A stretch of DNA of 64,000 nt from Cellulomonas sp. RIT-PI-Y. Its GTDB lineage: Bacteria > Actinomycetota > Actinomycetes > Actinomycetales > Cellulomonadaceae. The notes beneath the pieces were generated by a model. The model was not told the origin of the DNA, searched no databases, and saw only the letters and a program-made list of their open reading frames with translations. Where the stretch lies: assembly GCF_025642745.1 (NCBI RefSeq), contig NZ_JANZKP010000004.1:48711-112710 (forward strand). Direction: 5' to 3'. Within the stretch, counting starts at the first letter, position 1. Each line of letters starts with the position of its first letter. This document shows positions 1 through 7,609 of the stretch, one piece after another. Both the position numbers and the translations under genes were made by a program.

Positions 1-93
1 CTGACCCGGTCGTTGTCCGCCGGCGACGACTTCGGCGCGCACTGGGCCGGTGAGCCCCGACCGGAGGACGCCGCACGGGTGCTCGGCTTCTGA
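1..93 (+). CDS. C-terminal end of an unidentified protein (5'-truncated by window edge)
   Basis: Frame 1 is open from the first base to a TGA at 91-93 and encodes 30 residues ending in AARVLGF. The codons have G or C at nearly all third positions, as in the neighbouring genes, and a stem-loop follows the stop at 119-148, so this is probably the tail of a real gene. The fragment is too short to assign a family. Confidence 0.45.
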   Translation: MTRSLSAGDDFGAHWAGEPRPEDAARVLGF

Positions 94-118
94 GCGTCAT
101 CCCTCAGGGGGAGCGGGG

Positions 119-148
119 CATCGGCCCATCTACGCCGACGGGCCGATG
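119..148 (+). terminator. Stem-loop downstream of the truncated first gene
   Basis: CATCGGCCC (119-127) and GGGCCGATG (140-148) form a perfect 9-bp stem with a 12-nt loop. There is no T-tract, which is usual for actinobacterial terminators. It lies 25 nt after the first gene's stop and before the DedA gene. Confidence 0.4.
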
Positions 149-285
149 TCCCGGCAGGAACCCCGAGGCACGATGGGGGGAACACCGGGGAGATGTGGGG
201 GCGTTCCCCCATGCCGGCCCGGCCGCCCGGCGCCCTACCGTTGCCAGCGGTGGCGGGGGGCGACGACAGGGGAGGCGGAGGACAG

Positions 286-990
286 GTGCTGCACGACTGG
301 ATCACGGTGATCGAGGGGTGGATCCCCGCGATGGCCGGGTCTCCGTGGGCCTATCCCGCGCTGGCCCTGTTCGCGATGGTCGACGGGTTCTTCCCGCCGA
401 TCCCGTCCGAGTCGGTGGTGATCGCCCTCGCCTCGCTGTCGGTGTCCCAGGGACAGCCGAACCTGCTGCTGATCGCGCTGGCGGGCGCCGTCGGGGCCTG
501 GCTCGGCGACCAGATCGCCTATCAGATCGGGTCCAAGGTCGACCTGCACCGGATCCGGCTGTTCCGCGGGCCGCGCGGAGCCAAGGCGTTGGCGTGGGCG
601 GAGCACGCGCTGTCGCACCGGGGGTCGTCGTTCATCCTGGCCGCCCGCTACATCCCGATCGGCCGAGTGGCGGTCAACATGACCGCCGGGGCGCTGGGCT
701 ACCCGCGCAAGCGGTTCATGGCGTTGACCGCTCTGGCCGGGGCGACCTGGGCCGCCTACGGCACGCTGATCGGCCTGGGCGCCGGAGTGTGGCTGGAGGA
801 CCACCCGCTGATCGCGGTGGTGGTCGGCGTGGTCGTCGGCACGGTGGTCGGGCTGGCGATCGACTGGCTGCTGCGCCGGTTCACCCGGGTCAGCGAGGTG
901 CCGCTGGCGACCGTCGACGCCGTGCTCGCCGAGCGGGAGGCGGCCGCCGTCGACGTGGCCCCCGAGCCGAAGCCGCACCCCGTGGTCTGA
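286..990 (+). CDS. DedA / SNARE-associated family membrane protein
   Basis: A 234-residue polytopic membrane protein of the DedA (VTT domain) superfamily, whose members act as lipid scramblases or flippases such as undecaprenyl-phosphate recyclers. The family pattern is visible: FPPIPSES near residue 32, GAWLGDQIAY near residue 67, and the conserved AARYIPIGRVAVNMTAGALG segment near residue 120, followed by helices near 150-195. The start is the GTG at 286, preceded by a purine-rich GGAGGCGGAGGA. An upstream in-frame GTG at 193 would add an unlikely Pro/Arg/Gly-rich leader. It stands alone between two hypothetical genes. The substrate cannot be told from sequence. Confidence 0.85.
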   Translation: MLHDWITVIEGWIPAMAGSPWAYPALALFAMVDGFFPPIPSESVVIALASLSVSQGQPNLLLIALAGAVGAWLGDQIAYQIGSKVDLHRIRLFRGPRGAKALAWAEHALSHRGSSFILAARYIPIGRVAVNMTAGALGYPRKRFMALTALAGATWAAYGTLIGLGAGVWLEDHPLIAVVVGVVVGTVVGLAIDWLLRRFTRVSEVPLATVDAVLAEREAAAVDVAPEPKPHPVV

Positions 991-1190
991 CCCCGCGGTC
1001 CGACCCCCGGTGACCTGGCTCACCCGGGCGGTCACGGCCAGGCAACGATCCTCGCGCCGGGCGTCACGATCCGGCATCGCCGGGCCGGTTCACCCGAACG
1101 GCTGCCTACCCTCGTCCGGGGCCACAGTGCTGTCGCCCCACTGTGCCCCGTCGGGGTGCGGTCGATCGGGGCGACGGCGAGGGACTCAGC

Positions 1191-1787
1191 GTGGGACGGA
1201 TGCGGGCGGTGACGATGGCGGCGGTCTGCGTCGTCCTCGTCGGCGGCTGCGCCGTCCGGGCGACCCCCTCGATCACCGCGGTCCCGACCGCCTCCCCGTC
1301 CACCGCGACCGCGCGCGCGGCCGCCGGCCCGGACTGCCTGGCCCCGCAGGTGCTCGGCGCCCTGGGCTTCGACCGGGACGAGCGGGCCCGCGCCGGGCAG
1401 CACCCGGACGCCCCGGACGCCGGTCCGGTGCCGGGCGACTTCGTCCCGGTGCTGGTGGTGGAGTGCTCGACAGGAGAGACCCTCAGCGACAGCGCCGGCC
1501 AGTGGGCGGCGGTCACCGCCACCCGCCGGGAGGGCGATCTGGACGCGCTGATGGCCGCCCTGGCCGACGGGGTCACGCCGTCCCCGACGGTGACCTGCGC
1601 CCCCGGCGGTCAGCGCTCCGACCTGTGGGTGGTGGACAGCATGGGTGACGCGATCCGGGTCGCCGTGCCCGGGTCGGTCTGCGGTCGGCTGCCCGCGGTG
1701 GTGCGGTCCGCGCTGGACGGACTGGACGGCGTCGACACCGAGCACTACCCGGTGCACCTGGTGGCACCCCGGGAGACCGCGGGCTGA
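1191..1787 (+). CDS. Putative lipoprotein of unknown function
   Basis: A 198-residue predicted exported lipoprotein. The N-terminus is short, basic and then hydrophobic (MRAVTMAAVCVVLVGGC), ending in the lipobox LVGGC with the acylated Cys near residue 20. A Thr/Ser/Ala-rich linker follows, then a globular domain with four further cysteines that could form disulfides. The GTG at 1191 is chosen because GAGGGA sits 5 nt upstream; the ATG at 1200 is the alternative. It converges on coaA with no gap. I do not recognise the mature domain. Confidence 0.65.
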   Translation: MGRMRAVTMAAVCVVLVGGCAVRATPSITAVPTASPSTATARAAAGPDCLAPQVLGALGFDRDERARAGQHPDAPDAGPVPGDFVPVLVVECSTGETLSDSAGQWAAVTATRREGDLDALMAALADGVTPSPTVTCAPGGQRSDLWVVDSMGDAIRVAVPGSVCGRLPAVVRSALDGLDGVDTEHYPVHLVAPRETAG

Positions 1788-2744
1788 TCAGAGCTTGCGC
1801 AGCCGCACCCGCCGGACCGCGTGGTCGCGGCCCTTGGTCAGCACCAGGGTCGCCCGGCTGCGGGTGGGCAGGATGTTCTCCACCAGGTTCGGTGCGTTGA
1901 TCGAGTCCCAGATGCTCTCCGCCCGGGCGACCGCCTCGTCGTCGCTCAGGCTCGCGTACCGGTGGAAGTACGACTCGGGCCGGCTGAACGCGGTCGAGCG
2001 CAGGGACAGGAACCGGTCGACGTACCACTGCCGGGCGTCCTCGGTCCGGGCGTCCACGTAGATGGAGAAGTCGAAGAAGTCGCTGACCGCCAGGTTGCTG
2101 GTGCTGCCCGCGACCGCCGGACGGGCGGGCTGCAGAACGTTCAGGCCCTCCACGATCAGCACGTCCGGGCGGCGGACCACCACCTCCGCGCCGGGCACGA
2201 TGTCGTAGGTCAGGTGGTCGTACACCGGGGCGCGGACCTCGGCGTGCCCGGCCTTCACCTGGGAGACGAAATGCAGCAGCTTGCGCCGGTCGTAACTCTC
2301 CGGGAAGCCCTTGCGCTCCATCAGTCCGCGGCGGCGCAGCTCGGCGTTCGGGTACAGGAAGCCGTCGGTGGTCATCAGCGCCACGTTCGGCGTCGCGGGC
2401 CAGCGGGCGATCAGCTCGCGCAGCAGCCGGGCGGTGGTCGACTTGCCGACCGCCACCGACCCCGCGACCCCGATCACGTAGGGCGTGCGCGGGGTGTCCT
2501 CGCGCAGGAAGGTCGACGACGCGGCGTGCAGTCGCCGGGTCGCGGTGATGTAGAGGTCGAGCAGCCGGGACAGCGGACGGTAGATCGCGTCCACCTCGGC
2601 CAGGTCGATCGGGTCCCCCAGCCCGCGCAGCCGCGTGACGTCGTCGTCGCCCAGGGGGAGCGGGGTGGACTCCGACAGCCGGACCCACGCCTCGCGGTCC
2701 AGGTCGACGAACGGGGAGGAGCTGACGGCGGTGTCGGATCGCAC
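1788..2744 (-). CDS. coaA: Pantothenate kinase, type I
   Basis: Phosphorylates pantothenate, the first and committed step of coenzyme A synthesis in the cytoplasm. The 318 residues match the usual CoaA length. The P-loop [12 protein letters not shown] is at residues 92-103, followed by [10 protein letters not shown], the [11 protein letters not shown] segment and the [11 protein letters not shown] strand, all type I PanK hallmarks. The GTG start at 2744 has no Shine-Dalgarno, but CAGAAT on the minus strand (2756-2751) lies 12 nt upstream, which fits a leaderless transcript. It is divergent from glmS across an 83-bp gap, an order common in actinobacteria. Confidence 0.95.
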   Translation of the reverse strand: MRSDTAVSSSPFVDLDREAWVRLSESTPLPLGDDDVTRLRGLGDPIDLAEVDAIYRPLSRLLDLYITATRRLHAASSTFLREDTPRTPYVIGVAGSVAVGKSTTARLLRELIARWPATPNVALMTTDGFLYPNAELRRRGLMERKGFPESYDRRKLLHFVSQVKAGHAEVRAPVYDHLTYDIVPGAEVVVRRPDVLIVEGLNVLQPARPAVAGSTSNLAVSDFFDFSIYVDARTEDARQWYVDRFLSLRSTAFSRPESYFHRYASLSDDEAVARAESIWDSINAPNLVENILPTRSRATLVLTKGRDHAVRRVRLRKL

Positions 2745-2814
2745 CCGACGATTCTGCCTGATGCCGGACGGTGGCGCGGGCCACAGCCCGTCCGGTGGGA
2801 CGATCCCCAGCGTC

Positions 2815-2827
2815 TAGACTCCCGCCC
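2815..2827 (+). promoter_or_regulatory. Predicted leaderless promoter (-10) of glmS
   Basis: TAGACT at 2815-2820 ends 7 nt before the glmS ATG at 2828 and there is no purine-rich ribosome binding site in between. This puts the expected transcription start at or next to the start codon. Confidence 0.55.
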
Positions 2828-4681
2828 ATGTGTGGAATCGTCGGATACGTCGGAGCGCACCAGCCGGATGAGCAGCCGCTGGAGGTCGCCCTCGAGGGTC
2901 TGCGCCGGCTGGAGTACCGGGGGTACGACTCCGCCGGTGTCGCCCTGGTCACCGCAGAGGGTCTGGCCACCGCCAAGAAGGCCGGCAAGCTGGCCAACCT
3001 GATCGGCGAGTTGGAGAGCCACCCGCTGCCCCCGTCGACGGCCGCGATCGGGCACACCCGGTGGGCCACCCACGGCGGGCCGACAGACGTCAACGCGCAC
3101 CCGCACGTGGCCGGCCGGGTCGCGCTGATCCACAACGGGATCATCGAGAACTTCGCCCCGCTGAAGGAGGCGCTGCTCGCCGAGGGCGCGCAGCTGCTCT
3201 CCGAGACCGACACCGAGGTGGTCGCGCACCTGCTGGCCGCCGCCTACGACGAGTCCGGCGACCTGGCCGAGGCGATGCGGACCGTCGTGCGCCGGCTGCA
3301 CGGCACCTTCACCCTGCTGGCCGTGCACGCCGACCACCCGGACACCGTGGTCGGCGCCCGGCACGACAGCCCCCTGGTGGTCGGCCTCGGCGACGGCGCG
3401 AACTACCTGGGCTCGGACGTCGCGGCGTTCATCGCCCGCACCGACCGCGCGCTGGAGCTGGCGCAGGACCAGGTCGTCACCATCACCCCGGACGCGGTCG
3501 TCGTGACCGACTTCGACGGGAACGCCGCCGAGGGCCGTGAGTACACCGTCGACTGGGACGCCGCCGCCGCGGAGAAGGGCGGCTTCCGCTCCTTCATGGA
3601 CAAGGAGATCGCCGACCAGCCCCAGGCGGTCGCCGACACCCTGCTCGGCCGCACCGACACCTCCGGCAGGCTGATCCTGGACGATCTGCGGATCGACGAG
3701 TCCGTGCTGCGGTCGGTGGACAAGATCATCGTGATCGCCTGCGGCACCGCCGCCTACGCCGGGCACGTGGCCAAGTACGCGATCGAGCACTGGTGCCGGA
3801 TCCCGGTCGAGGTCGAGCTCGCGCACGAGTTCCGCTACCGGGACCCGATCGTCGACGCCCGCACCCTGGTGGTCGCGATCTCCCAGTCCGGCGAGACCAT
3901 GGACACCCTGATGGCGATCCGGCACGCCCGGGAGCAGGGCGCCCAGGTGCTGGCGATCTGCAACACCCACGGGTCGACCATCCCGCGCGAGTCCGACGCG
4001 GTGCTCTACACCCACGCCGGTCCCGAGGTCGCGGTCGCGTCGACCAAGGCCTTCCTGGCGCAGATCACCGCCGCCTACCTGCTCGGCCTGTACCTGGCCC
4101 AGCTGCGCGGCAACAAGTACGCCGACGAGATCGGCGAGATCCTCACCGACCTGCGCGCCATGCCCGGCAAGATCCAGGAGGTCCTGGACCGGTCCGACCG
4201 GGTGCGCGAGATCGCCCGCTGGATGGCCGACACCTCCTCGGTGCTGTTCCTGGGCCGGCACGTCGGCTTCCCGGTCGCGATGGAGGGCGCGCTCAAGCTC
4301 AAGGAGCTCGCCTACATCCATGCCGAGGGCTTCGCCGCCGGTGAGCTCAAGCACGGCCCGATCGCGCTGATCGAGCCTGGGCAGCCGGTGTTCGTGATCG
4401 TGCCGTCCCCGCGCGGCCGCGACTCGCTGCACTCCAAGGTCGTCTCCAACATCCAGGAGATCCGGGCCCGTGGCGCCCGCACCCTGGTGATCGCGGAGGA
4501 GGGCGACGAGGCGGTCCGCGCGTACTCGGACGAGGTGTTCTACGTCCCGCAGTCGCCGACTCTGCTCGCGCCGCTGCTGTCCGTGGTGCCGCTGCAGATC
4601 TTCGCCTGCGAGCTGGCCACCGCCCGCGGCCTGGACGTGGACCAGCCGCGCAACCTGGCCAAGTCGGTCACGGTCGAGTAG
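2828..4681 (+). CDS. glmS: Glutamine--fructose-6-phosphate aminotransferase (isomerizing)
   Basis: Makes glucosamine-6-phosphate from fructose-6-phosphate and glutamine, feeding UDP-GlcNAc and peptidoglycan synthesis. The 617 residues start MCGIVGYVG, with Cys2 as the N-terminal nucleophile of the class II glutaminase after Met removal, then RRLEYRGYDSAG and GHTRWATHG. Two SIS sugar-isomerase domains follow, the first with ACGTAAYAGH (about residue 305) and SQSGET, the second near residue 460 with AEGFAAGELKHGPIAL. The C-terminus NLAKSVTVE is the family signature. An upstream in-frame start is rejected because the catalytic Cys must be at position 2. The mRNA is probably leaderless. A small pyrophosphohydrolase gene begins 7 nt after the stop. 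Confidence 0.98.
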   Translation: MCGIVGYVGAHQPDEQPLEVALEGLRRLEYRGYDSAGVALVTAEGLATAKKAGKLANLIGELESHPLPPSTAAIGHTRWATHGGPTDVNAHPHVAGRVALIHNGIIENFAPLKEALLAEGAQLLSETDTEVVAHLLAAAYDESGDLAEAMRTVVRRLHGTFTLLAVHADHPDTVVGARHDSPLVVGLGDGANYLGSDVAAFIARTDRALELAQDQVVTITPDAVVVTDFDGNAAEGREYTVDWDAAAAEKGGFRSFMDKEIADQPQAVADTLLGRTDTSGRLILDDLRIDESVLRSVDKIIVIACGTAAYAGHVAKYAIEHWCRIPVEVELAHEFRYRDPIVDARTLVVAISQSGETMDTLMAIRHAREQGAQVLAICNTHGSTIPRESDAVLYTHAGPEVAVASTKAFLAQITAAYLLGLYLAQLRGNKYADEIGEILTDLRAMPGKIQEVLDRSDRVREIARWMADTSSVLFLGRHVGFPVAMEGALKLKELAYIHAEGFAAGELKHGPIALIEPGQPVFVIVPSPRGRDSLHSKVVSNIQEIRARGARTLVIAEEGDEAVRAYSDEVFYVPQSPTLLAPLLSVVPLQIFACELATARGLDVDQPRNLAKSVTVE

Positions 4682-4688
4682 TCCACCG

Positions 4689-5051
4689 GTGGAGCTGCGC
4701 GCAGCACAGACCGAGGTCGAGGCGATCTCCCGCGCCTACGCGCGGATCCACGGCATCGATCGGACCGACGACTGGCTGCTGCTCAAACTCGGCGAGGAGA
4801 TCGGCGAGCTGACCCAGGCCTACCTCGCGCAGACCGGACGGTCCCGGCGCTCGGCCACGGAGGCCGACGTGACGGACGAGCTCGCCGACGTCCTGGCGCA
4901 CGTGCTGCTGATCGCCGAGCGGCGCGGGGTCGACCTGTCGAGCGCGCTGGAGTCGAAGTGGGGCCAGTGGCGGCACCTGGTGATCGAGCAGGACCGCTCC
5001 GGTCCCGCGCGGTCGCCGGGCGTGGGGACCGCGGAGGGGGACCGGTCATGA
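4689..5051 (+). CDS. MazG-like nucleotide pyrophosphohydrolase
   Basis: A 120-residue all-alpha NTP pyrophosphohydrolase of the MazG / all-alpha NTP-PPase fold, expected to hydrolyse NTPs or modified nucleotides to the monophosphate. The metal-binding pattern is visible: [13 protein letters not shown] near residue 35, then [12 protein letters not shown] near residue 65 (EExxE...ExxD arrangement). The GTG start is 7 nt after the glmS stop and the stop overlaps the acpS ATG (ATGA), so it is translationally coupled in a glmS-mazG-acpS operon. The C-terminal 20 residues are low-complexity. The real substrate is unknown. Confidence 0.75.
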   Translation: MELRAAQTEVEAISRAYARIHGIDRTDDWLLLKLGEEIGELTQAYLAQTGRSRRSATEADVTDELADVLAHVLLIAERRGVDLSSALESKWGQWRHLVIEQDRSGPARSPGVGTAEGDRS

Positions 5052-5401
5052 TCGTCGGTGTCGGCATCGACGTGGTGGACGTCGCGCGCTTCATCGCGAC
5101 CGTGGAGCGGGTCCCCGCGCTGCGCACCCGCCTGTTCACCCCCGAGGAGCGGGACCTGCCCGACGCGTCGCTCGCGGCCCGGTTCGCCGCGAAGGAGGCG
5201 ATCGCGAAGGCCCTCGGCGCACCCGCCGGCATGCGCTGGCAGGACGCGACCGTCCGTCGCGTGGTCGGTCAGCAGCCCGTGGTCGAGGTCACCGGCACCG
5301 TCCGCGCCCGCGCCGACGAGCTCGGCGTCGCCCGCTTCCACCTCTCCCTGTCCCACGACGCGGGCATCGCCAGCGCGATGTGCGTCGCCGAACGCGACTG
5401 A
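5048..5401 (+). CDS. acpS: Holo-[acyl-carrier-protein] synthase
   Basis: Transfers 4'-phosphopantetheine from CoA to acyl carrier protein, activating fatty-acid synthesis. The 117 residues match the AcpS family length. The N-terminal [12 protein letters not shown] carries the Mg-binding Asp8, and [12 protein letters not shown] near residue 50 carries the second metal ligand Glu and catalytic Lys. A C-terminal [13 protein letters not shown] completes the signature. The ATG at 5048 overlaps the preceding stop by 4 nt; the longer in-frame extension to 4958 lies inside the pyrophosphohydrolase gene and is rejected. Adjacency to coaA and glmS is typical of actinobacteria. Confidence 0.95.
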   Translation: MIVGVGIDVVDVARFIATVERVPALRTRLFTPEERDLPDASLAARFAAKEAIAKALGAPAGMRWQDATVRRVVGQQPVVEVTGTVRARADELGVARFHLSLSHDAGIASAMCVAERD

Positions 5402-5420
5402 CCCGCCCGGGCCGCTGCCC

Positions 5421-5481
5421 GTCGAGAGTGCACGAAGGCAGGACTCCGGGCTCACGAGGTCTGCATGCGTGCACTCTCGAC
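5421..5481. repeat. Palindromic hairpin repeat, copy 1 (imperfect)
   Basis: The arms GTCGAGAGTGCACG (5421-5434) and its exact complement (5468-5481) flank partly paired inner arms. The outer arm is nearly the same as copy 2 at 6475-6535. The right arm runs into the 3' end of the DUF559 gene, encoding its last residues (ESARMQTS). Confidence 0.7.
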
Positions 5482-6364
5482 CAACGCGTGGCGCAGTGCG
5501 GACAGGGCGGACTCGGGGTGCCGCAGGTCTTCGGCCGTCCAGGTGATCGTGCGCCAGCCGAGCGCGTCGAGTGCACGTCGACGAGCGATGTCGCGCTGCC
5601 AGGTCGCACGATCGACGCGATGGATGTCCCCGTCGTACTCGACGGCGATCCGCGCTGACGGGTAGGACAGGTCGGCGCGGGCGACGATCCGTGCGCCGCG
5701 GTCCAGGACGGGCCGGTTGACCGCTGGGCTCGGCAGACCCGCGGAGAGCAGCAGCAGCCGGAGGCGGGTCTCCATGCAGGAGTCCGTCCCGGCGCGCAGT
5801 TGGCCGATCGCCGCGCGCAACCTCGCGGCGCCGCGGGCACCCCGGGGAAGGGCCTCCACCACGGCACGCAACCGATCCGGTGTGCACAGGGGGAACCGCC
5901 GCCGCACCAGGGCGTCCCCCGCCACGACGAGCTCGGCGACCTCCAGCTGAGCGGCGAGCTGAGTCCAGACCGTCTCGACCGTCGGCACCGGGAGCCGGTA
6001 GCGGCGGACGACCTCGATCGGAGCGCACGTGCGGTGACCGACCGCCCCCCGGGCGTCGCGGCGGTGCGTGCGGCTCCGAGACCAGGACGTGCAGCGCATC
6101 CGGTCGGTCGAGGCCCCGGGGCGGGTCGGCGTCCCACAGCCGCCATGCCGTGGCGTGACTGAACACGGCGTCCGCGGGCAGGACCGTCCGGAGTTCCTCG
6201 CAGCGTCCGACGAGGTCGGAGGCCGGCCGAGGCGAGCGCATGCCGTGCCAGGGTGCGGGAACGTCGGCCAGCCGTGAGCGTGACACCCCCTGCTCGCGAG
6301 CGCCCCGAGCGGTGAAGGGCCTTCCGGCGAGCTCCGGCGGCAGCGGGCGAGCGCGTGAGGACAT
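5452..6364 (-). pseudogene. DUF559 / restriction-endonuclease-like protein, split by a +1 frameshift
   Basis: Two frames together make one typical actinobacterial DUF559 protein. The N-terminal frame (from the ATG at 6364) has a helical AbiEi-like region and AVFSHATAWRLWDADPP...LHVLVSEP. The C-terminal frame (to 5452) has VVRRYRLPVPTVETVWTQLA and the DUF559 nuclease-like core RADLSYPSARIAVEYDGDIHR...DALGWRTITWTAEDL. The join is at a run of six G on the minus strand (6045-6050); removing one G reads R-P-G-A-V-G-H-R continuously. It could be a true pseudogene, a phase-variable switch or a sequencing error. The C-terminal part alone is 215 codons but lacks the family's N-terminus. Hairpin repeats lie at both ends. 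Confidence 0.7.
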
Positions 6365-6474
6365 CACCGCGGCGTGCAGGCCGCGCCCCCTCGACCGCAC
6401 CCCCACACCCAGCGACCTGTGCACGACGCCCCGGATCCATCCCCTGTGGACAACCAGAACCCGCCCACCGCCGG

Positions 6475-6535
6475 GCCGAGAGTGCACGAAGGCAGGGTTC
6501 AGGAGCCCTCAGGCCTGCCTTCGTGCACTCTCGGC
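6475..6535. repeat. Palindromic hairpin repeat, copy 2 (perfect)
   Basis: A perfect 22-bp inverted repeat, left arm 6475-6496 and right arm 6514-6535, with a 17-nt loop. The core arm is GAGAGTGCACGAAGGCAG. The same sequence begins copy 1 near 5424. It lies between the DUF559 gene and the oxidoreductase gene, both read leftward. Confidence 0.8.
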
Positions 6536-6569
6536 GGCGGGCGCCGCGCGCAGGGAGGGACGTGCTGGG

Positions 6570-7556
6570 TCAGCGGAGGGCGGGGGCCACTTCGCGCTCG
6601 AAGAGCTCGATGCTGCTGCGGTCGTAGGCGGCGTCGATGAAGTAGCAGATCGCGTAGGTCATGCCGAGAGCGCGCAGCTCGGTGAGCTTCTCGACGATCT
6701 GCTCGGGGGTGCCGACCAGCGGGCCGTTGCGGAAGTCCTCCGCGATCCCGGGGGCCTTCTCCGGGAGCGTGTGTGCGTAGTGCTCCTCGATCCAGGCGAT
6801 CTTGTCGTCCACCTCGGACTCGGTGGCGGCGATCACCACGTTGTAGTTGGCGGACCGGGTGATCTCGTCGTAGTCGCGGCCGATCGCGGCGCAGTGCTGC
6901 TGCAGGACCGCCGACTTGTGGGCGAAACCGTCGGGGCTGCCGTCGAAGTTGGTGAACCGGGCGTGCTGGGCGGCGATGCGGAGGGTCTTCTTCTCGCCGC
7001 CGCCGGCGATCCAGAGCGGGGGACCGTCGGTCTGGATCGGCAGCGGGGCCAGCTGCGCACCGTCGACCTGGTAGTGCGTGCCGTGCAGGGTGGCGACGCC
7101 GTCGGTCCACATCTGCTTCATGATCTGCACGCCCTCGTCGAGCGCGGCGATCCGCTCGCCCGCGGTCGGGAAGCCGTAGCCGTAGGCGCGCCACTCGTGC
7201 TCGTACCAGCCCGCGCCGATGCCCATCTGCACGCGGCCGCCGCTGATCAGGTCGGCGGTGGCGGCGACCTTCGCGAGATAGGCGGGGTTCCGGTAGGACA
7301 TGCAGGTGCACATCTGGCCGAGCTTCACCCGGCGCGTGGTGGCGGCGTAGGCGTTGATCAGGCTCCACGCCTCATGGGTGGCCTCGCCGTTGGGCTCGGG
7401 CACCGCGTGGAAGTGGTCGTAGACCCAGATCGAGTCCCAGGTGTCGCCGGAGTCGGCGTGCTGGGCGAGACCGTTCATGACGGACCAGTGCTCGGCCGGT
7501 GCGATGCCGGTGAGGTCCTGCCGCCAACCCTGGGGGATGAAGAGTCCGAAGCGCAT
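6570..7556 (-). CDS. LLM-class F420-dependent oxidoreductase
   Basis: A 328-residue protein of the bacterial luciferase-like monooxygenase superfamily, F420-dependent subgroup. It has the TIM-barrel N-terminus MRFGLFIPQGWRQDL, WDSIWVYDHFHAVPEP, then LGQMCTCMSYRNPAYLAK and the signature GGRVQMGIGAGWYEHEWRAYGY, and GPPLWIAGGG near residue 185. Such enzymes use reduced F420 or FMN for hydride transfer on varied substrates; the substrate here is unknown. ACGGTA (7563-7568, TACCGT on the minus strand) is 12 nt before the ATG, so a leaderless mRNA is likely. It diverges from nnr with overlapping promoters. Confidence 0.85.
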   Translation of the reverse strand: MRFGLFIPQGWRQDLTGIAPAEHWSVMNGLAQHADSGDTWDSIWVYDHFHAVPEPNGEATHEAWSLINAYAATTRRVKLGQMCTCMSYRNPAYLAKVAATADLISGGRVQMGIGAGWYEHEWRAYGYGFPTAGERIAALDEGVQIMKQMWTDGVATLHGTHYQVDGAQLAPLPIQTDGPPLWIAGGGEKKTLRIAAQHARFTNFDGSPDGFAHKSAVLQQHCAAIGRDYDEITRSANYNVVIAATESEVDDKIAWIEEHYAHTLPEKAPGIAEDFRNGPLVGTPEQIVEKLTELRALGMTYAICYFIDAAYDRSSIELFEREVAPALR

Positions 7557-7562
7557 GGAGTG

Positions 7563-7603
7563 ACGGTAACGCCCGCGCGCGGACGGTGCGGGTCGGACAG
7601 GAT
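7563..7603. promoter_or_regulatory. Divergent leaderless promoters of the F420 oxidoreductase and nnr
   Basis: Within the 53-bp gap, TACCGT on the minus strand (7568-7563) lies 12 nt before the oxidoreductase ATG, and CAGGAT on the plus strand (7598-7603) lies 12 nt before the nnr ATG. Their -35 regions must overlap, so the two genes may compete for polymerase. Confidence 0.45.
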
Positions 7604-7609
7604 GGCCCC

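Noticed and set aside
2474..4432. Long open frame antisense to glmS and coaA
   Set aside because: High GC leaves long open frames on the opposite strand; the translation is Arg/Gly/Val/Asp-rich with no domain, while glmS on the plus strand is unambiguous.
6445..6453. TGTGGACAA, a perfect DnaA box (TTGTCCACA on the minus strand)
   Set aside because: A single box without neighbours, dnaA/dnaN/gyr genes or an AT-rich stretch does not support an origin.
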